Shown in pieces: positions 10,601 to 20,800 of a DNA stretch of 64,000 bases; within the stretch, counting starts at the first letter, position 1; the number at the start of each line of letters is the position of its first letter. A model generated the notes under the pieces. The model did not search any database and was not told the DNA's origin. It was given only the letters and a program-made list of their open reading frames with translations. The position numbers and the translations under genes were made by a program. Where the stretch lies: NCBI RefSeq assembly GCF_028867935.1, contig NZ_JAPQNS010000010.1, positions 248,001 to 312,000 of the forward strand, given 5' to 3'. The stretch comes from Flavobacterium sp. SUN052 (GTDB lineage: Bacteria; Bacteroidota; Bacteroidia; Flavobacteriales; Flavobacteriaceae).

Positions 10601-11995
10601 GACAACGAAGGAAATGAACAGACAGTCGTTATGGGTCGTTCTGGCGAAATCAAGATCGTTAATCCTGAAGATCGTAACCAGGTTTACATCAGCAATAACG
10701 TTCCTTATGGCGCGTTCCTGCGGGTGAAAGATGGCGATACGGTGAAGAAGGGTGACGAACTTAGCGCCTGGGACCCTTACAACGCAGTTATCCTGTCAGA
10801 ACTGTCAGGTTCGGTGTCATTTGATGCGATCGAAGATGGTATCACCTATCGTGAAGAGTTCGACGAACAGACGGGCTTCCAGGAGATGGTAATCATCGAA
10901 AGCCGCGATAAAGCGAAAAACCCATCGATTGTTGTAACAGGAAGCAGCACGCTGCTGGAAGACGTAACTGAGAAAGGGTATAACCTGCCTGTTGGCGCTC
11001 GTTTGGTAGTTAAAACCGGACAGAAGATCAAAGCTGGTCAGCCGTTGGCGAAGATTCCGCGTAACGTGGGTAAAACCCGCGACATTACGGGTGGTCTGCC
11101 ACGGGTAACGGAATTGTTCGAAGCCCGTAACCCATCGAACCCAGCAGTTGTATCAGAAATCGACGGCGTAGTATCATACGGTACGATCAAGCGGGGTAAC
11201 CGTGAAATCTTTATCGAGTCGAAAGACGGTACACGCAAAAAGTACCTTGTACCTCTGTCGAAGTTTATCCTTGTTCAGGACAATGACTTTGTACGGGCTG
11301 GTGCTCCCCTATCAGACGGTGCTATTACACCAAGCGACATTTTGGCGATCAAAGGGCCAACTGCCGTTCAGGAGTATCTGGTAAACGAGATCCAGGAAGT
11401 ATACCGCTTGCAGGGTGTTAAAATCAACGATAAGCACATTGAAGCCATCGTGCGTCAAATGATGCAGAAAGTTGAGATCATCGACTCAGGCGATACAAAC
11501 TTCCTCGAAGGTCAGGTAGTTGACAAATGGTCGTTCCGTGAGGAAAATGGCAAAGTAATGGACGCTAAAGTAGTAATGGATGCCGGTGGCTCCGATACAC
11601 TGAAGCCAGGTCAGATTATCTCAACGCGCCGTTTGCGTGATGAGAACTCGAATCTGAAGCGCCGTGACTTAGCTATCGCAACTGTTCGGGATGCTATGCC
11701 AGCCGTCTCGCAGCCAACCTTGATGGGTATTACTCAATCATCGTTGGGTACGGAAAGCTTTATCTCAGCAGCCTCGTTCCAGGAAACAACCAAAGTACTG
11801 AGCGAAGCATCGATCCGTGGTAAGAATGATACACTTGAAGGTCTGAAGGAAAACGTGATCGTTGGTCACCTGATTCCAGCCGGTACAGGTGTACGCCGTT
11901 ACCTGAACGTGATCGTAGGCTCGAAAGAAGAATACGAAACAATCACAGAATCACGTGAGCAGTTCTCTCGTTCGAAGAAGCGGGTAACGGCGTAA
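7649..11995 (+). CDS. rpoC: RNA polymerase beta' subunit
   Basis: 1448 residues. The N-terminal zinc-binding site is seen as [20 protein letters not shown] (about residues 66-85). The catalytic Mg-binding loop [12 protein letters not shown] lies near residues 472-483. The bridge/trigger region includes [15 protein letters not shown] (about 948-962), and a second zinc site is [13 protein letters not shown] (about 900-912). Together with beta it forms the active site cleft of RNA polymerase. The gene ends the operon, with a clear terminator 30 nt after the stop. Confidence 0.98.
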   Translation: MSFKKNKKLNSDFSSVTISLASPESILESSYGEVTQPETINYRTYKPEMGGLFCERIFGPVKDWECHCGKYKRIRYKGIICDRCGVEVTEKKVRRERMGHIELVVPVAHIWYFRSLPNKIGYLLGLSTKKLDQIIYYERYIVVQAGVKAEDGINQLDFLTEDEYLDIIDKLPGNNQHLDDKDPNKFIAKMGAEALEMLLSRVMLDELSYSLRHAAATDTSQQRKAEALKRLKVVEAFREANGRIENRPEWMVIKMVPVIPPELRPLVPLDGGRFATSDLNDLYRRVIIRNNRLKRLIEIKAPEVILRNEKRMLQEAVDSLFDNSRKVNAVRSEGNRALKSLSDMLKGKQGRFRQNLLGKRVDYSGRSVIVVGPELKMHECGLPKDMAAELFKPFIIRKLIERGIVKTVKSAKKIVDRKDPVIWDILENVLKGHPVLLNRAPTLHRLGIQAFQPKLIEGKAIQLHPLVTTAFNADFDGDQMAVHVPLGQEAILEASMLMLASHNILNPANGAPITVPSQDMVLGLYYVTKGRKNVPEYPIVGEGMTFYGAEEVIIAINEGKVSKHANVKCRVSIRNEQGELETKIIDTVAGRLLFNQFVPKEVGFINELLTKKKLQQIIALIFKISGVAKTAAFLDDIKELGFQMAFRGGLSIGLSDVMIPEAKQGLIDEAKQGVQTVWDNYLMGLITENERYNQVIDIWTRVNSRVTETLMKQLEADQGGFNSIYMMMHSGARGSREQIRQLGGMRGLMAKPQKNLQGSVGEIIENPILSNFKEGLDVLEYFISTHGARKGLADTALKTADAGYLTRRLHDVAQDVIISENDCGTLRGLQVSALKDNEDIVEPLSERILGRTTVHDVYDPLKKDANGNPLLLVASGELITEEIAAAIDETSIETVEIRSVLTCESRKGVCGKCYGRNLASGRMVDIGEAVGVIASQSIGEPGTQLTLRTFHVGGTASNIAVDASIRAKFDGLIEFEEMRTVVSEDNEGNEQTVVMGRSGEIKIVNPEDRNQVYISNNVPYGAFLRVKDGDTVKKGDELSAWDPYNAVILSELSGSVSFDAIEDGITYREEFDEQTGFQEMVIIESRDKAKNPSIVVTGSSTLLEDVTEKGYNLPVGARLVVKTGQKIKAGQPLAKIPRNVGKTRDITGGLPRVTELFEARNPSNPAVVSEIDGVVSYGTIKRGNREIFIESKDGTRKKYLVPLSKFILVQDNDFVRAGAPLSDGAITPSDILAIKGPTAVQEYLVNEIQEVYRLQGVKINDKHIEAIVRQMMQKVEIIDSGDTNFLEGQVVDKWSFREENGKVMDAKVVMDAGGSDTLKPGQIISTRRLRDENSNLKRRDLAIATVRDAMPAVSQPTLMGITQSSLGTESFISAASFQETTKVLSEASIRGKNDTLEGLKENVIVGHLIPAGTGVRRYLNVIVGSKEEYETITESREQFSRSKKRVTA

Positions 11996-12025
11996 AATAA
12001 GTTGTGATTATTATTGACAAAGCAG

Positions 12026-12060
12026 AGGGCCAACCTGGTAACGGGTTGGCCCTTGTTTTT
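12026..12060 (+). terminator. Rho-independent terminator after rpoC
   Basis: AGGGCCAACC (12026-12035) and GGTTGGCCCT (12044-12053) form a perfect 10-bp GC-rich stem with an 8-nt loop, followed by TGTTTTTG. It closes the long tRNA-Trp to rpoC transcription unit. Confidence 0.9.
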
Positions 12061-12061
12061 G

Positions 12062-12069
12062 TAGCTTTG
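12062..12069 (+). promoter_or_regulatory. Candidate -7 element for the oligopeptidase gene
   Basis: TAGCTTTG fits the TAnnTTTG consensus and lies 38 bases before the ATG at 12108. No well-spaced -33 TTTG is present because the upstream bases belong to the rpoC terminator, so this is a weak call. Confidence 0.35.
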
Positions 12070-12107
12070 TAGTATCCCAGCATGGGTCCATTCCAACTCA
12101 CTTCACC

Positions 12108-14219
12108 ATGAAGACTATCTACCTTTCGATTTTTTGTCTGATTAGTTTACACAGCATGACCAACGCCCAAACCGCTCCTAAGGCCAATCCCAAACCAAAA
12201 GAACTGAGTATCCACGGCGATACGCGAGTGGATAATTATTACTACCTCAACGACCGGGAAAATCCGGAAGTTATTGACTACCTCAAGGCTGAAAACGCCT
12301 ATCTCGACCAGGTATTAGCCCCAGTGAAAACACTGCGTGAAAAGCTGTTTGAAGAAATGAAGGGCCGTATCAAGCAGCAGGATCAGTCGGTGCCGTATAA
12401 AGAAGGAGCTTATTACTACCAGACTAACTTTGTACAGGGGGGCGAATACCCCATTTATGTACGCAAAAAAGGATCGCTGACGGCACCGGAGGAGGTTATG
12501 TTTGACTGTAATCAGTTAGCAAAAGGGCATTCATACTATAACCTGGGTGGCTATGAAGTATCGGACAATGACGAGTTAGCCATTTTTTGTGAAGATACTG
12601 TTAGTCGTCGGTTATATACGCTGAAGGTCAAGAACCTTAAGACAGGCCAGATTTATCCAGAAACTATTCCTAATGTTGAAGCAGGTGATTTTGCTTGGGC
12701 AGCAGATAATAAGACCTTGTTTTACGTAAAAAAGGATGTCAAAACCCTGCTAGGCTATCAGGTGTATCGGCATACGCTAGGTACCGATCCGAAGAAAGAT
12801 ATACTGGTTTATGAAGAAAAGGATAACCAGTTCTACATGGGCCTATACCGGATGAAGTCGAAGAAGTACGTAGCAATTGTAAGCGATCATAACGGTGTGA
12901 CGACAGAATACAGGTTGCTGGACGCCAGTAAACCAATGAGTGAGTTCGCTGTATTTTATCCCCGCGAGCGCGGCCACGAATACGACATTCAACATTACGG
13001 CAACAAGTTCTATGTTCGGACTAACTACAAAGCGGAGAACTATCGCTTGATGGAAGTTACTGAAGGGGATCAGGCTAAACGCGCCAGTTGGAAAGAAGTG
13101 ATTCCACATCGGGCTGACGTGTTTCTTCAAAATATGGATGTATTTGCTAACCATCTCGTATTAGGGGAACGCAAAGAAGGTCTGACTAAAATTCGGGTGA
13201 TCAACCAGAAAAACAAGGAGGATAAATACCTTGAATTTGGCGAACCAGCTTACGTAGCGGGAATGTCGTTTAACCCAGAGTTCGACACCAATATTCTTCG
13301 TTATAGCTACGCTTCACTGACTACACCCGGCTCGACCTTCGACTACAACATGGATACGAAGGAAAAGACATTACTGAAGCAGCAGGAAGTTTTGGGCGGT
13401 TTCAACAAAGACAATTACGTTTCGGAGCGGGTATATGCCACCGTGCGTGATGGGGTAAAAGTGCCCATCTCGTTAGTATATCGCAAAGGCACCAAAAAAG
13501 ACGGATCTGCTCCACTGTTGCAATATGCTTATGGCTCCTACGGTAGTAACACTGAACCGGGCTTTGGATCAGGTCGGCTGAGCTTACTCGACCGTGGCTT
13601 TATCTACGCCATTGCCCACATCAGAGGTGGCCAGGAAATGGGTCGCAAGTGGTACGAAGACGGGAAAATGCTGAAGAAGAAAAATACCTTCAACGACTTC
13701 GTTGATTGCTCAAAGTTTCTGATTGAGAATAAGTACACGAGTCCCGATAAACTTTTTGCATTGGGTGGTTCGGCGGGTGGTTTGCTGATGGGCGCCGTTG
13801 TGAATCAGGCTCCCGAACTATACCGGGGCGTGGTAGCGGCTGTACCCTTTGTGGACGTAGTTACGACGATGCTAGACGAAACTATTCCCCTAACTACAGG
13901 CGAGTGGGAAGAGTGGGGTAATCCCCAAAATAAGCCTTACTACGAGTACATGAAATCGTATTCACCTTACGACAATGTGACGAAGCAGGCGTATCCGAAT
14001 ATGCTGGTGACTACGGGTTTACACGACTCTCAGGTTCAGTATTGGGAACCGGCCAAATGGGTAGCGAAACTGCGTACGATGAAAACCGACAATAACCAGT
14101 TGCTGCTTCACACAAACATGGAAGCTGGTCACGGCGGAGCATCGGGACGCTTTGAGGCATTGAAAGAAGTGGCCCTGGAATACGCGTTTATGCTAAATCT
14201 GCTGGGTGTTCAGCAGTAA
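12108..14219 (+). CDS. ptrB: Oligopeptidase B-like S9A serine peptidase, exported
   Basis: 703 residues. A signal peptide is present (MKTIYLSIFCLISLHSMTNA then QTAPKA), so the enzyme is probably periplasmic or surface-lipid associated. The middle is the seven-bladed propeller that gates substrates, and the C-terminal third is the alpha/beta-hydrolase. The catalytic triad can be read as Ser555 (GGSAGG), Asp640 (GLHDSQV) and His675 (EAGHGG). The IPLTTGEWEEWGNP stretch is typical of oligopeptidase B, which cleaves short peptides after basic residues. Prolyl oligopeptidase is the alternative, but the wording of the motifs favours oligopeptidase B. Confidence 0.85.
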   Translation: MKTIYLSIFCLISLHSMTNAQTAPKANPKPKELSIHGDTRVDNYYYLNDRENPEVIDYLKAENAYLDQVLAPVKTLREKLFEEMKGRIKQQDQSVPYKEGAYYYQTNFVQGGEYPIYVRKKGSLTAPEEVMFDCNQLAKGHSYYNLGGYEVSDNDELAIFCEDTVSRRLYTLKVKNLKTGQIYPETIPNVEAGDFAWAADNKTLFYVKKDVKTLLGYQVYRHTLGTDPKKDILVYEEKDNQFYMGLYRMKSKKYVAIVSDHNGVTTEYRLLDASKPMSEFAVFYPRERGHEYDIQHYGNKFYVRTNYKAENYRLMEVTEGDQAKRASWKEVIPHRADVFLQNMDVFANHLVLGERKEGLTKIRVINQKNKEDKYLEFGEPAYVAGMSFNPEFDTNILRYSYASLTTPGSTFDYNMDTKEKTLLKQQEVLGGFNKDNYVSERVYATVRDGVKVPISLVYRKGTKKDGSAPLLQYAYGSYGSNTEPGFGSGRLSLLDRGFIYAIAHIRGGQEMGRKWYEDGKMLKKKNTFNDFVDCSKFLIENKYTSPDKLFALGGSAGGLLMGAVVNQAPELYRGVVAAVPFVDVVTTMLDETIPLTTGEWEEWGNPQNKPYYEYMKSYSPYDNVTKQAYPNMLVTTGLHDSQVQYWEPAKWVAKLRTMKTDNNQLLLHTNMEAGHGGASGRFEALKEVALEYAFMLNLLGVQQ

Positions 14220-14221
14220 TA

Positions 14222-14303
14222 ATTGGAGCGCGGATTGAGCGGATGAAGCAAATTCACGCTGATAATTAAAATCTGTAAAAATCCGCTCAATACGCGTTCC
14301 AAT
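14222..14303 (+). repeat. Palindromic GCGGAT repeat, copy A
   Basis: Arms 14222-14244 and 14281-14303 are inverted copies matching at 21 of 23 bases (core GAGCGGAT/ATCCGCTC). The 36-nt centre contains TTCACGCTGAT, also seen as TTTACGCTGAT in the copy at 33336-33417 and similar to GGCTGATTT in the terminal repeats at 41371 and 41991. The repeat fills the gap between the oligopeptidase and J-protein genes. No T run follows, so it is not a standard terminator. Confidence 0.75.
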
Positions 14304-14316
14304 AAGAAGAAGAATT

Positions 14317-15438
14317 ATGGCGAAACAACAGGTAATCCGCGTCGGAACAACTAAGGACAAAACTGTTCAGAGCAAAGCTCAGAAGGAATTTAACCGCCTG
14401 ACAAAGAAGATTGAGAAGACCGAGAAGGAAATCAAAGAGCTTCGGGAAGGCGCGGAGAAAATCCGGCAACGGGTCGAGAAGGAATACCGGCCGTTGGTGA
14501 AGAAATTGACCGATCTACAAGTCAGATTAGTTAAGCTTTTTGACCGGGCGCATGACCATAGCGATACCAAAAAAGCGGAGAAGAAAAAGCTGGCGCACTT
14601 GATTCGGGAACTGGCTTTTGATTTGATCGACTATCAGGGTGTTGACGAACTAAAGCCCATCTACGATAAATACAACGATCAGAGCTACGATGCTGTAACC
14701 GACGATTTTGAGCAGAGCCAGTTGGATCAGATAAAACAATTGGCGAGCCAGATGCTGGGCATCGACCTGAGCGATATTGACGTGAATGACCCGGTGAAAA
14801 TGCAGGAAATACTGAACCAGAAGATTCAGGAGCAGGAAGCCGCCGAGGCTGAACAACAACGACAAGCGGAAGAGCGCCGGGCAAAACGGCCCAAAACCGA
14901 AAAACAACAGGCTCGCGAAGCCAAACGGGAGGAAGAAGCGCGTAATATTACCAAGTCGGTCAGAACCCTGTATATGGATTTGGTAAAGGCGTTTCACCCC
15001 GATCGCGAACCAGAAGAGTCTGAAAAAATTCGTAAAACTGAAATCATGCAGCGTGTCACGCAGGCATACGAAGCCAGTGATTTATTAGCCTTGCTTCGTC
15101 TTCAGATGGAGTTCAATCGTATCGATCAGGACCATTTGGAAACCCTGGCTGATGAACAGTTGGTGTACTACAATAAGATTTTGAAAGACCAGGTGCAGGA
15201 TTTAGATGGAGAACTGTTCAATTTGCAGTCGCAACTGGGCCGTATGTCGGGGTCGATGTTTGGATTTGTGCATTCGTCAATAAGTTTGGAATTCAGTTTT
15301 AATAATGACATCAGCAGAGTGAAGAAAAGCATTAAGCAGACTAAGTCAGACATTGAACTGTTTGCCGAGCTGGGAATGCTAAAATTATGGCTAAAGGAAT
15401 ATCAGATTCCAAAGCCAAATCAGATTACGTTTTTTTGA
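14317..15438 (+). CDS. J-domain (DnaJ-like) coiled-coil protein
   Basis: 373 residues, cytoplasmic. Residues about 1-75 are a highly charged coiled coil (EFNRLTKKIEKTEKEIKELR). Residues about 165-215 are another charged helix rich in Gln, Glu, Arg and Lys. A J-domain-like segment follows with the HPD motif at residues 227-229 (LVKAFHPDREPE), the signature that stimulates Hsp70 ATPase, and then VTQAYEASDLLALLRLQMEF. The C-terminal 100 residues are again helical. The J-domain is internal rather than N-terminal, and there is no zinc finger or Gly/Phe region, so this is a class III J-protein. Its client is unknown. Confidence 0.75.
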   Translation: MAKQQVIRVGTTKDKTVQSKAQKEFNRLTKKIEKTEKEIKELREGAEKIRQRVEKEYRPLVKKLTDLQVRLVKLFDRAHDHSDTKKAEKKKLAHLIRELAFDLIDYQGVDELKPIYDKYNDQSYDAVTDDFEQSQLDQIKQLASQMLGIDLSDIDVNDPVKMQEILNQKIQEQEAAEAEQQRQAEERRAKRPKTEKQQAREAKREEEARNITKSVRTLYMDLVKAFHPDREPEESEKIRKTEIMQRVTQAYEASDLLALLRLQMEFNRIDQDHLETLADEQLVYYNKILKDQVQDLDGELFNLQSQLGRMSGSMFGFVHSSISLEFSFNNDISRVKKSIKQTKSDIELFAELGMLKLWLKEYQIPKPNQITFF

Positions 15439-15456
15439 TTTCACAAAATAGGTAGG

Positions 15457-17856
15457 GTGGGGAAGAGCGAGGCTAATTTTTGGAAACTACTTCTGTTGAG
15501 TTTACTGACCACTGCTGTGTGTCAGGCGCAACAGTTTGAGCTATCATATCCGGTAGCTCGTTTGGTGGTGCAGCGCGGTGCCGATGGTAACGGACGGATC
15601 TATGTGTCGGGCCGAATCGGTTTTGCTGCTGATCGCATCGAGGGTCAGCTCACAGCTGCTGCGCCGGGGCAGGGCTTCTCTACAGCTTGGCAAACTATCC
15701 AGACAAATCCCCAGAACGGGGTTTTCTACGGGCAGGTTACGGGCGCTGGTGGTTGGTATGTGCTAACCGTACGCGCCATCCGAAACAACATTATCATTGG
15801 CGAAACCTCAGTACGTCCTGTTGGCATTGGCGAAGTGTTTATCACAGCCGGACAATCTAATTCGCGGGGTTTGGGAACCGGCGATAATGATCTGGGTACG
15901 GCAACCGACCGGGTTAGCACCATCGACTCCATTAATCACTATTATCCACCCAACAATCAGCCACTTTTTTCGTCAGGAGATCCGATGCCGTTTCCTACGT
16001 ATAAAGCCATGACGGCCACCCGGCGTGTATTTCCAATGGGCGAAAGTTCGTGGGGATGGGGCGAGTTGGGCGATTACATTGTTAGCCGGTATAATGTGCC
16101 GGTGGTGTTTTACAATGCCGGTTGGGACTCATCGACAATTGAAAACTGGATCAACACGGCAAACGGTATTGAGGCCTGTAATCGTTATTTCTGTAATGCA
16201 AACTGGCCAAATTTACAGCCGTACACCAATCTTAAAAATATTCTCCAATACTACGGCTCTGTGGGAGGAGCGCGGGCTGTTTTGTGGCATCAGGGCGAAG
16301 CCGAGTATGTCGATAACAGCGGTGGCAGCGTTCCACAGTACGCCAATCGACTTCGGGATCTGATCGCTAAAACGCGCTCTGATTTTAGTGGTCGCCAACT
16401 TCCCTGGGTAATTGCCAGGGCTTCATTTGATGGCTCGGTTAGTCGGCCAGAGGTGATTGCAAAACAGCAGGAAGTAATTGATACGCCTAATTTGCTGGCG
16501 TTTCAGGGGCCACTTAACGATACCATTGTAAACCGGCGGGCGGGCAACACTGACGTGCATTTTGGCAATGTAGCCCGTTTGCAACCACACCCACAATATT
16601 TCAACAACCCGAATGCCATTCCAGCAAATATGGGTTTATCGCGGTTTGCGCGTAACTGGAACAATAGTCTTTCCAACACATTTTTCCAGTCAGCCACTCC
16701 AATTTTGCCCGAACAATTTGCCGTTACAGGCAATGTAGCGACCATTATTCCACCCGGCGATAGCCTGCGTTTATCCATCTACACGGTTGGCTCCTTTGGT
16801 AATGACAACGGCTGGCAGGTGCAACTGCTCGACTCTAGTGGCCGATTTATTCGGTCGTTACCCAGTAGTGGTGTCAATCCGGTGAACACCAAGTTACCCG
16901 GCGATCTTACGTCAGGGTGGTTTCGGGTGCGGGTTGTCGGTACGAATCCGGTTGCGCCCGCTGTGCCAACCAACAAGTTTCAGTTGGGCACGCCACTCCC
17001 ACAACCCAGAGCTGATTTAAGTTTGTCGATGGAATCGAGCCAACGGGTTGTGCGCGTAGGCGAAACCTTTACGGTTCAAATCAGGGTGCAGAACACTGGC
17101 CCCGACCCGGCTACCAACGTGCAGGTGCAGAATCGACTACCCAGCAATCTGGCTATTGTTTCAACAGCCGGACTGGCCAACAATGGTTCTTCTTTAGTAG
17201 GCACAATTAGTTCAATCGCATCGGGCGCCACCACAACGCTTAGCTTTCAGGCCCAGGCCGTGGCAGAAGGAACATTCCGAAATGCTGCCGAGATTACGCA
17301 GTCGGGCACAATTGACCCCGATAGTCAGCCCGCTACGGGTACCAAAACAGGACAGGACGATGAAGCTGGCACTGAATGGCGCACACCGCAGCCGGGTGGG
17401 GCTATATTCGAATCGCCTAATCCGAACCAAATTCCGCTTCCGCCGGTACAGTCTAACCAACCCACGCCTGATCCATCAACGGCTGATCTGAGTTTGCAAC
17501 TGGTGGTCAATAACCAGACGCCTGTGGTGAGCGAGGTTGTTTCGTATTCGCTGGTGGTGACTAATAGGGGAGGAGCAACGGCTTCCAATATCAGTGTTGG
17601 GGCCGTGTTACCAGCCGGTCTGAGCTATGTGAGCGGTTTATCGGCATCGGGGCAAACCATAACGGGAACCATTGGTAGTCTGACTGCGGGCAACAGTGCT
17701 GTTTTGGTTTTTCAGGCTCGTGCTACGAGTCTTGGTGAAGCTCTCTCCAAAGCTCAAATTACAACCGCTTCTCCCGCTGATTCGGACTCAACACCGAACA
17801 ACGGGACAGATAATGGCGAAGATGATACAGCACAGGTTATGGTTAGAGTGCGGTAA
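15457..17856 (+). CDS. Secreted SGNH-family esterase with two DUF11 repeats
   Basis: 799 residues from a GTG start; the next residues form a signal peptide (NFWKLLLLSLLTTAVCQAQ). The SGNH/sialate O-acetylesterase-like domain has the nucleophile motif GQSNSRGLG with Ser134, WHQGEAEY with His278, and a DxH motif (NTDVHFG, Asp366 and His368). A beta-rich region follows, and then two DUF11 repeats (about residues 519-627 and 676-799, each opening with ADLSL and containing NTGPDPATNV or NRGGATASNI). DUF11 is usually found in large surface proteins. The likely role is deacetylation of an extracellular carbohydrate. It is convergent with the CHAT gene, with only 36 bases between stops. Confidence 0.75.
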   Translation: MGKSEANFWKLLLLSLLTTAVCQAQQFELSYPVARLVVQRGADGNGRIYVSGRIGFAADRIEGQLTAAAPGQGFSTAWQTIQTNPQNGVFYGQVTGAGGWYVLTVRAIRNNIIIGETSVRPVGIGEVFITAGQSNSRGLGTGDNDLGTATDRVSTIDSINHYYPPNNQPLFSSGDPMPFPTYKAMTATRRVFPMGESSWGWGELGDYIVSRYNVPVVFYNAGWDSSTIENWINTANGIEACNRYFCNANWPNLQPYTNLKNILQYYGSVGGARAVLWHQGEAEYVDNSGGSVPQYANRLRDLIAKTRSDFSGRQLPWVIARASFDGSVSRPEVIAKQQEVIDTPNLLAFQGPLNDTIVNRRAGNTDVHFGNVARLQPHPQYFNNPNAIPANMGLSRFARNWNNSLSNTFFQSATPILPEQFAVTGNVATIIPPGDSLRLSIYTVGSFGNDNGWQVQLLDSSGRFIRSLPSSGVNPVNTKLPGDLTSGWFRVRVVGTNPVAPAVPTNKFQLGTPLPQPRADLSLSMESSQRVVRVGETFTVQIRVQNTGPDPATNVQVQNRLPSNLAIVSTAGLANNGSSLVGTISSIASGATTTLSFQAQAVAEGTFRNAAEITQSGTIDPDSQPATGTKTGQDDEAGTEWRTPQPGGAIFESPNPNQIPLPPVQSNQPTPDPSTADLSLQLVVNNQTPVVSEVVSYSLVVTNRGGATASNISVGAVLPAGLSYVSGLSASGQTITGTIGSLTAGNSAVLVFQARATSLGEALSKAQITTASPADSDSTPNNGTDNGEDDTAQVMVRVR

Positions 17857-17892
17857 CGGGTGGTTATGTTCTAAAACCTGATGTGAGTTTCC

Positions 17893-20800
17893 TTAAACCA
17901 TAACGGTTAAGGCTGTTTTGAGACGACCTACCAACGCTAAGCTATTTTTCGCTTTGTCTGGGCTCATGCCCAAAGCATCTTCCACAAACTCTAGGTGTTC
18001 AATTTCAGCTTGTTGGAGCCATTGACTGCCCATCTTTTTCCAGGCGGTTGTAAATTGTTGGAGAATATCCTCGTAGGTAACATCTTTATCACCGAGTTTA
18101 TGGTCGAGGAGACTATGACATAACAGGAGCGTAGCTTCGGCTATCCAATCCCAGTACACTTTCTCATCGTCATCACGATCGTGGATGGTAGTCAATTCTT
18201 TAGTAAGATCAGCCAGCAGGTCTCGTTTATCTTTTTGCCAGGAATGGGCACCCGTCAGCACCAGCGCTTGTTCGATAATTAGCCAGTTGGTCAGCGGATA
18301 GTACTTCGTTTCCCCGCCTTTTACCGTGTAAGCGTTTTTGTAGAATGAGGCTGATTGTTCGTACGCCTTTTGTTTTGCGTCCTTATCAGTAGTGATCAGA
18401 GCCAGATTTTTATAAGCACTTCCCATCAAGTTTAGGCGTTCAGCGGTTTTGCCAAAACGCATCAGATTCTCCACGTCTTTTATGGTTGTTTCAATAGCAC
18501 CGGCAGCAACATCTGGGGTACTCTTTGCTTTTTTAACCTGGACGGCTTGCCACTTTAGCCGTGTGGTACAATAACTCTCAATAGTCGACAAAGAGAAAGT
18601 AGCCCGCTCCTCCAACCAGAGTTTCTCAAACGTGGCCACCGCCAGTTCATACTCGCTCAGCCAACTGTACAGTAGCGCCTGAAGCTCCGTAACGCGCACG
18701 CTCTGTATAGAAGCCCGATTAACGGCCTGATCAATAGCTTCTATTGTTTTCAGTGCTTCATCTCGGTTATAGAGGCCACTTTCGATCTTGCCGAGCAAAT
18801 TGCTCAGTTCAATTTCGGCTTCTTCGGCTACGACAAAGTCAAACTTAACATGAGGTTTTTGTGAATCTGCCGACATCGACAGTTTGTAGAACGGATCACC
18901 GTAGCACTGATAAGCTCCCCAGGTGTTGTTCTGCGAACCATACTGTGTGTATATACTTTTGCGGGCTTTCTGAACGGCTTCGCCAAAGCTATTGCCTTCG
19001 AACAGGCATTGATAAAAACGCTCGGCAAAATCGAGAGCAGCACTGTCATTTACAGCCCAACCCGCCACAATTACGGCCTTAACGCCGATCTCTATGAGTT
19101 GGGTGCCGATGTTAGCTGCCAACTGGAATCTACTTCGACTTAATTCCTCGGCTGCTCCATCGGCCTGACCCAGAAAGCAACAGTTCACAAATACCAATTC
19201 GGGCACGTTGCTCATCTGCTCAATGTACGCTGGGGTCAGATACGCTTCGGGGCCAATCAGCATTCCTGTCGGCCTTTTGGGGTCAGAAGCTGATTTAGGT
19301 ATATCGTGGAATACACCATGTCCGGCGAGGTGGACAATCTTGTAATTTTTACAAAACAGAGTGCGGAGAATCTGAGCAGCCGAGGCATTAATGAGCTTGT
19401 TCACTTCGTAGCCTTGTACCGAAAGAAATTCGGCAACTTTTGTACCTTCCACCGATGCCGCCGGTAATTGATTGAACTTACCTTCTAAATTGGGATCGCC
19501 AATAACAATAGCTGTTCGCTCGGCAACGGGGGTGATATTGATGCGGAAATCGCCCGTTGCTAACTGACGGACCATGCCAGCGTTAACGCACAAAGGCTGC
19601 GCGTCGGCGGCACTATCCTGTAACAATTCCCACGGGAAAGCGGCCGTGTATTTGTCGAGTATCCAGTTGATGTTGGTTTGCCGTTTCACCTGTGGCTTGA
19701 AGTCATTCGGAATCATCAACTCAAAAATGGCTCTGGCCAACTCGGGCGACCAATTGTCTTTCCGCGACAGATCTTCGAGCATGCCAGTCAGCGTTGCATT
19801 GAGAGTCCGTAATGATTTTTCTTCAAGACGGGCCGCATCCGTAGAAACGCTGAACTGTAACGTGCGCTGATCGTCTGATTCGGTTGCGCTACCCGGTGTT
19901 TGCCGCACCGTGATTCGGGTCCACCATTCGGTGGTATCGTCGATAGGCAAACGTTCGCGCCCACCGTCGAGTTTTTTGATGCCCCGCCCGGCTCTGATGA
20001 TGTTTAGCGCCCGGTTTTCTTCCTGCTCAATGGCGCTCACGGCTTTGATGCACGCCAATGCACGGTCTTTGTAGAGTTCGATAAACTCGATGGTCTCTAC
20101 AACGCGTGGGGTATCGTAAATCTGTCGAATCTTGGTGTTGGCATTCTGTACACCCTGAATGACAGCACGAACGGCACTGGCAATTGGCTGACCGCCATAG
20201 CCCGACCCAATCAGTAAGGCCGAAACCCCAATGCGTTTAGGGAGTGGTGTGCTGTTTGGTTGCCCGTCGGGCTTGTGGTTAAGCGTAGCCAGATACTTGG
20301 CGACTCCCTGCTCTACACTGCTGGTCAGTCGAAACTCTGTAAGCTCTCCCTGACGACCTAAACCCAGAATAACCGCACCCCGAATCTGTTTGCCAGTTTG
20401 GGAAATGAGGGTTTCACTGGTACCAAATGGCCCCGGATACAAGCCCAGCCGATGCCGTCGGCTCAACTCGCCACTCAGATACCAATCGATGGCTTTCTCC
20501 GCGAAGAGAATACCGTCGTTCTCAAAATGGCCTGCCATAACCGGATACAGGGCATATTTCAAATCGCCATTGCTAACGGAAACGGATATAGGTACATCGC
20601 TTGGTACAAACCGGCTATTTGATTCTAATCCCAACAGCGTTTTCTCAACCCCTTCGGGCGATAAATTGAAATCGAAGGTTGTTTTGGCTTTGAACTCCGT
20701 ATCAAGGCCGCGGATAGCTGGTTTGGTTTGACGCAATAGAGCTGTTGTGTCCGTGTTGAGCAGGTCGCTGATAGCAGCAAATAACTTCGGTTCGTTGGCC

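Noticed and set aside
14222..14303. Rho-independent terminator for the oligopeptidase gene
   Set aside because: The dyad is long but has a 36-base centre and no T run on the plus strand; it matches the dispersed repeat family better.
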